From the NCBI GenBank assembly GCA_002419445.1, contig DIGC01000018.1:1-15418 (forward strand): a stretch of 15,418 bases of DNA, given 5' to 3'. The position numbers were made by a program, and so were the translations under genes. The notes beneath the pieces were generated by a model, which saw only the letters and a list, made by a program, of their open reading frames with translations, did no database searches and was not told the DNA's origin. Below, piece by piece: positions 15,402 through 15,418 of this stretch; position 1 is the first letter of the stretch; each line of letters starts with the position of its first letter. This DNA is from Caryophanales bacterium UBA5732. Its GTDB lineage: Bacteria > Bacillota_I > Bacilli_A > Izemoplasmatales > Hujiaoplasmataceae.

Positions 15402-15418
15402 TTTTTAATCGATAACCG

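Noticed and set aside
1..15418. UGA-Trp recoding of the Mycoplasma type
   Set aside because: All conserved Trp positions in RpoB and RpoC are TGG and all genes are full length without in-frame TGA.

Overview
The window is AT-rich DNA in which every supported gene reads on the minus strand, so transcription runs from right to left. The gene order rplK-rplA-rplJ-rplL-ybxB-rpoB-rpoC, the L10 leader RNA, AGGAGG-type ribosome binding sites and TTGACA/TATAAT promoters point to a low-GC Bacillota of class Bacilli. The AT bias and the very large NBD-FtsX fusion transporters suggest an uncultured lineage near Erysipelotrichales, Acholeplasmatales or Izemoplasmatales; this placement is inference. All nine genes are intact under the standard code. 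Trp is always TGG, and all stops are TAA or TAG, so UGA-Trp reassignment as in Mycoplasma is not supported.

Layout in transcription order (right to left): (1) 15418-10716, two nearly abutting genes for paralogous MacB-type ABC proteins, each an N-terminal ATPase fused to a four-helix FtsX-type permease with an exported domain of about 300 residues. (2) 10687-8340, a strong promoter followed by rplK, rplA, rplJ and rplL (L11, L1, L10, L7/L12), which form the L1 stalk and the GTPase-associated stalk of the 50S subunit. L1-type RNA sites lie in front of both rplK and rplA, and an L10 leader with an intrinsic attenuator lies in front of rplJ. (3) An intrinsic terminator, then a YbxB/RsmC-like methyltransferase gene (8274-7684). 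(4) A second strong promoter touching the ybxB stop codon, then rpoB and rpoC (7567-245), the two large RNA polymerase subunits, closed by a strong terminator at 197-238. (5) At the extreme left a further consensus promoter (20-48) points out of the window. By synteny it probably drives the rpsL-rpsG-fusA-tuf operon, which is not visible.

The region is mainly core information-processing machinery with three layers of predicted r-protein feedback or attenuation and a separate promoter for RNA polymerase. Points worth a second look are a natural D516Q change in the rifampicin pocket of RpoB, two tandem L1-like sites, a 24-nt block shared by the rplK and left-edge promoters, and the ABC pair occupying the place where secE-nusG sits in Bacillus. 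No mobile element, CRISPR array, tRNA or rRNA was seen, and no gene-free stretch exceeds 300 bases. The longest (1-244) holds only the promoter, the terminator and AT-rich sequence between them. I see no clearly novel system; the observations are variations on known ones.
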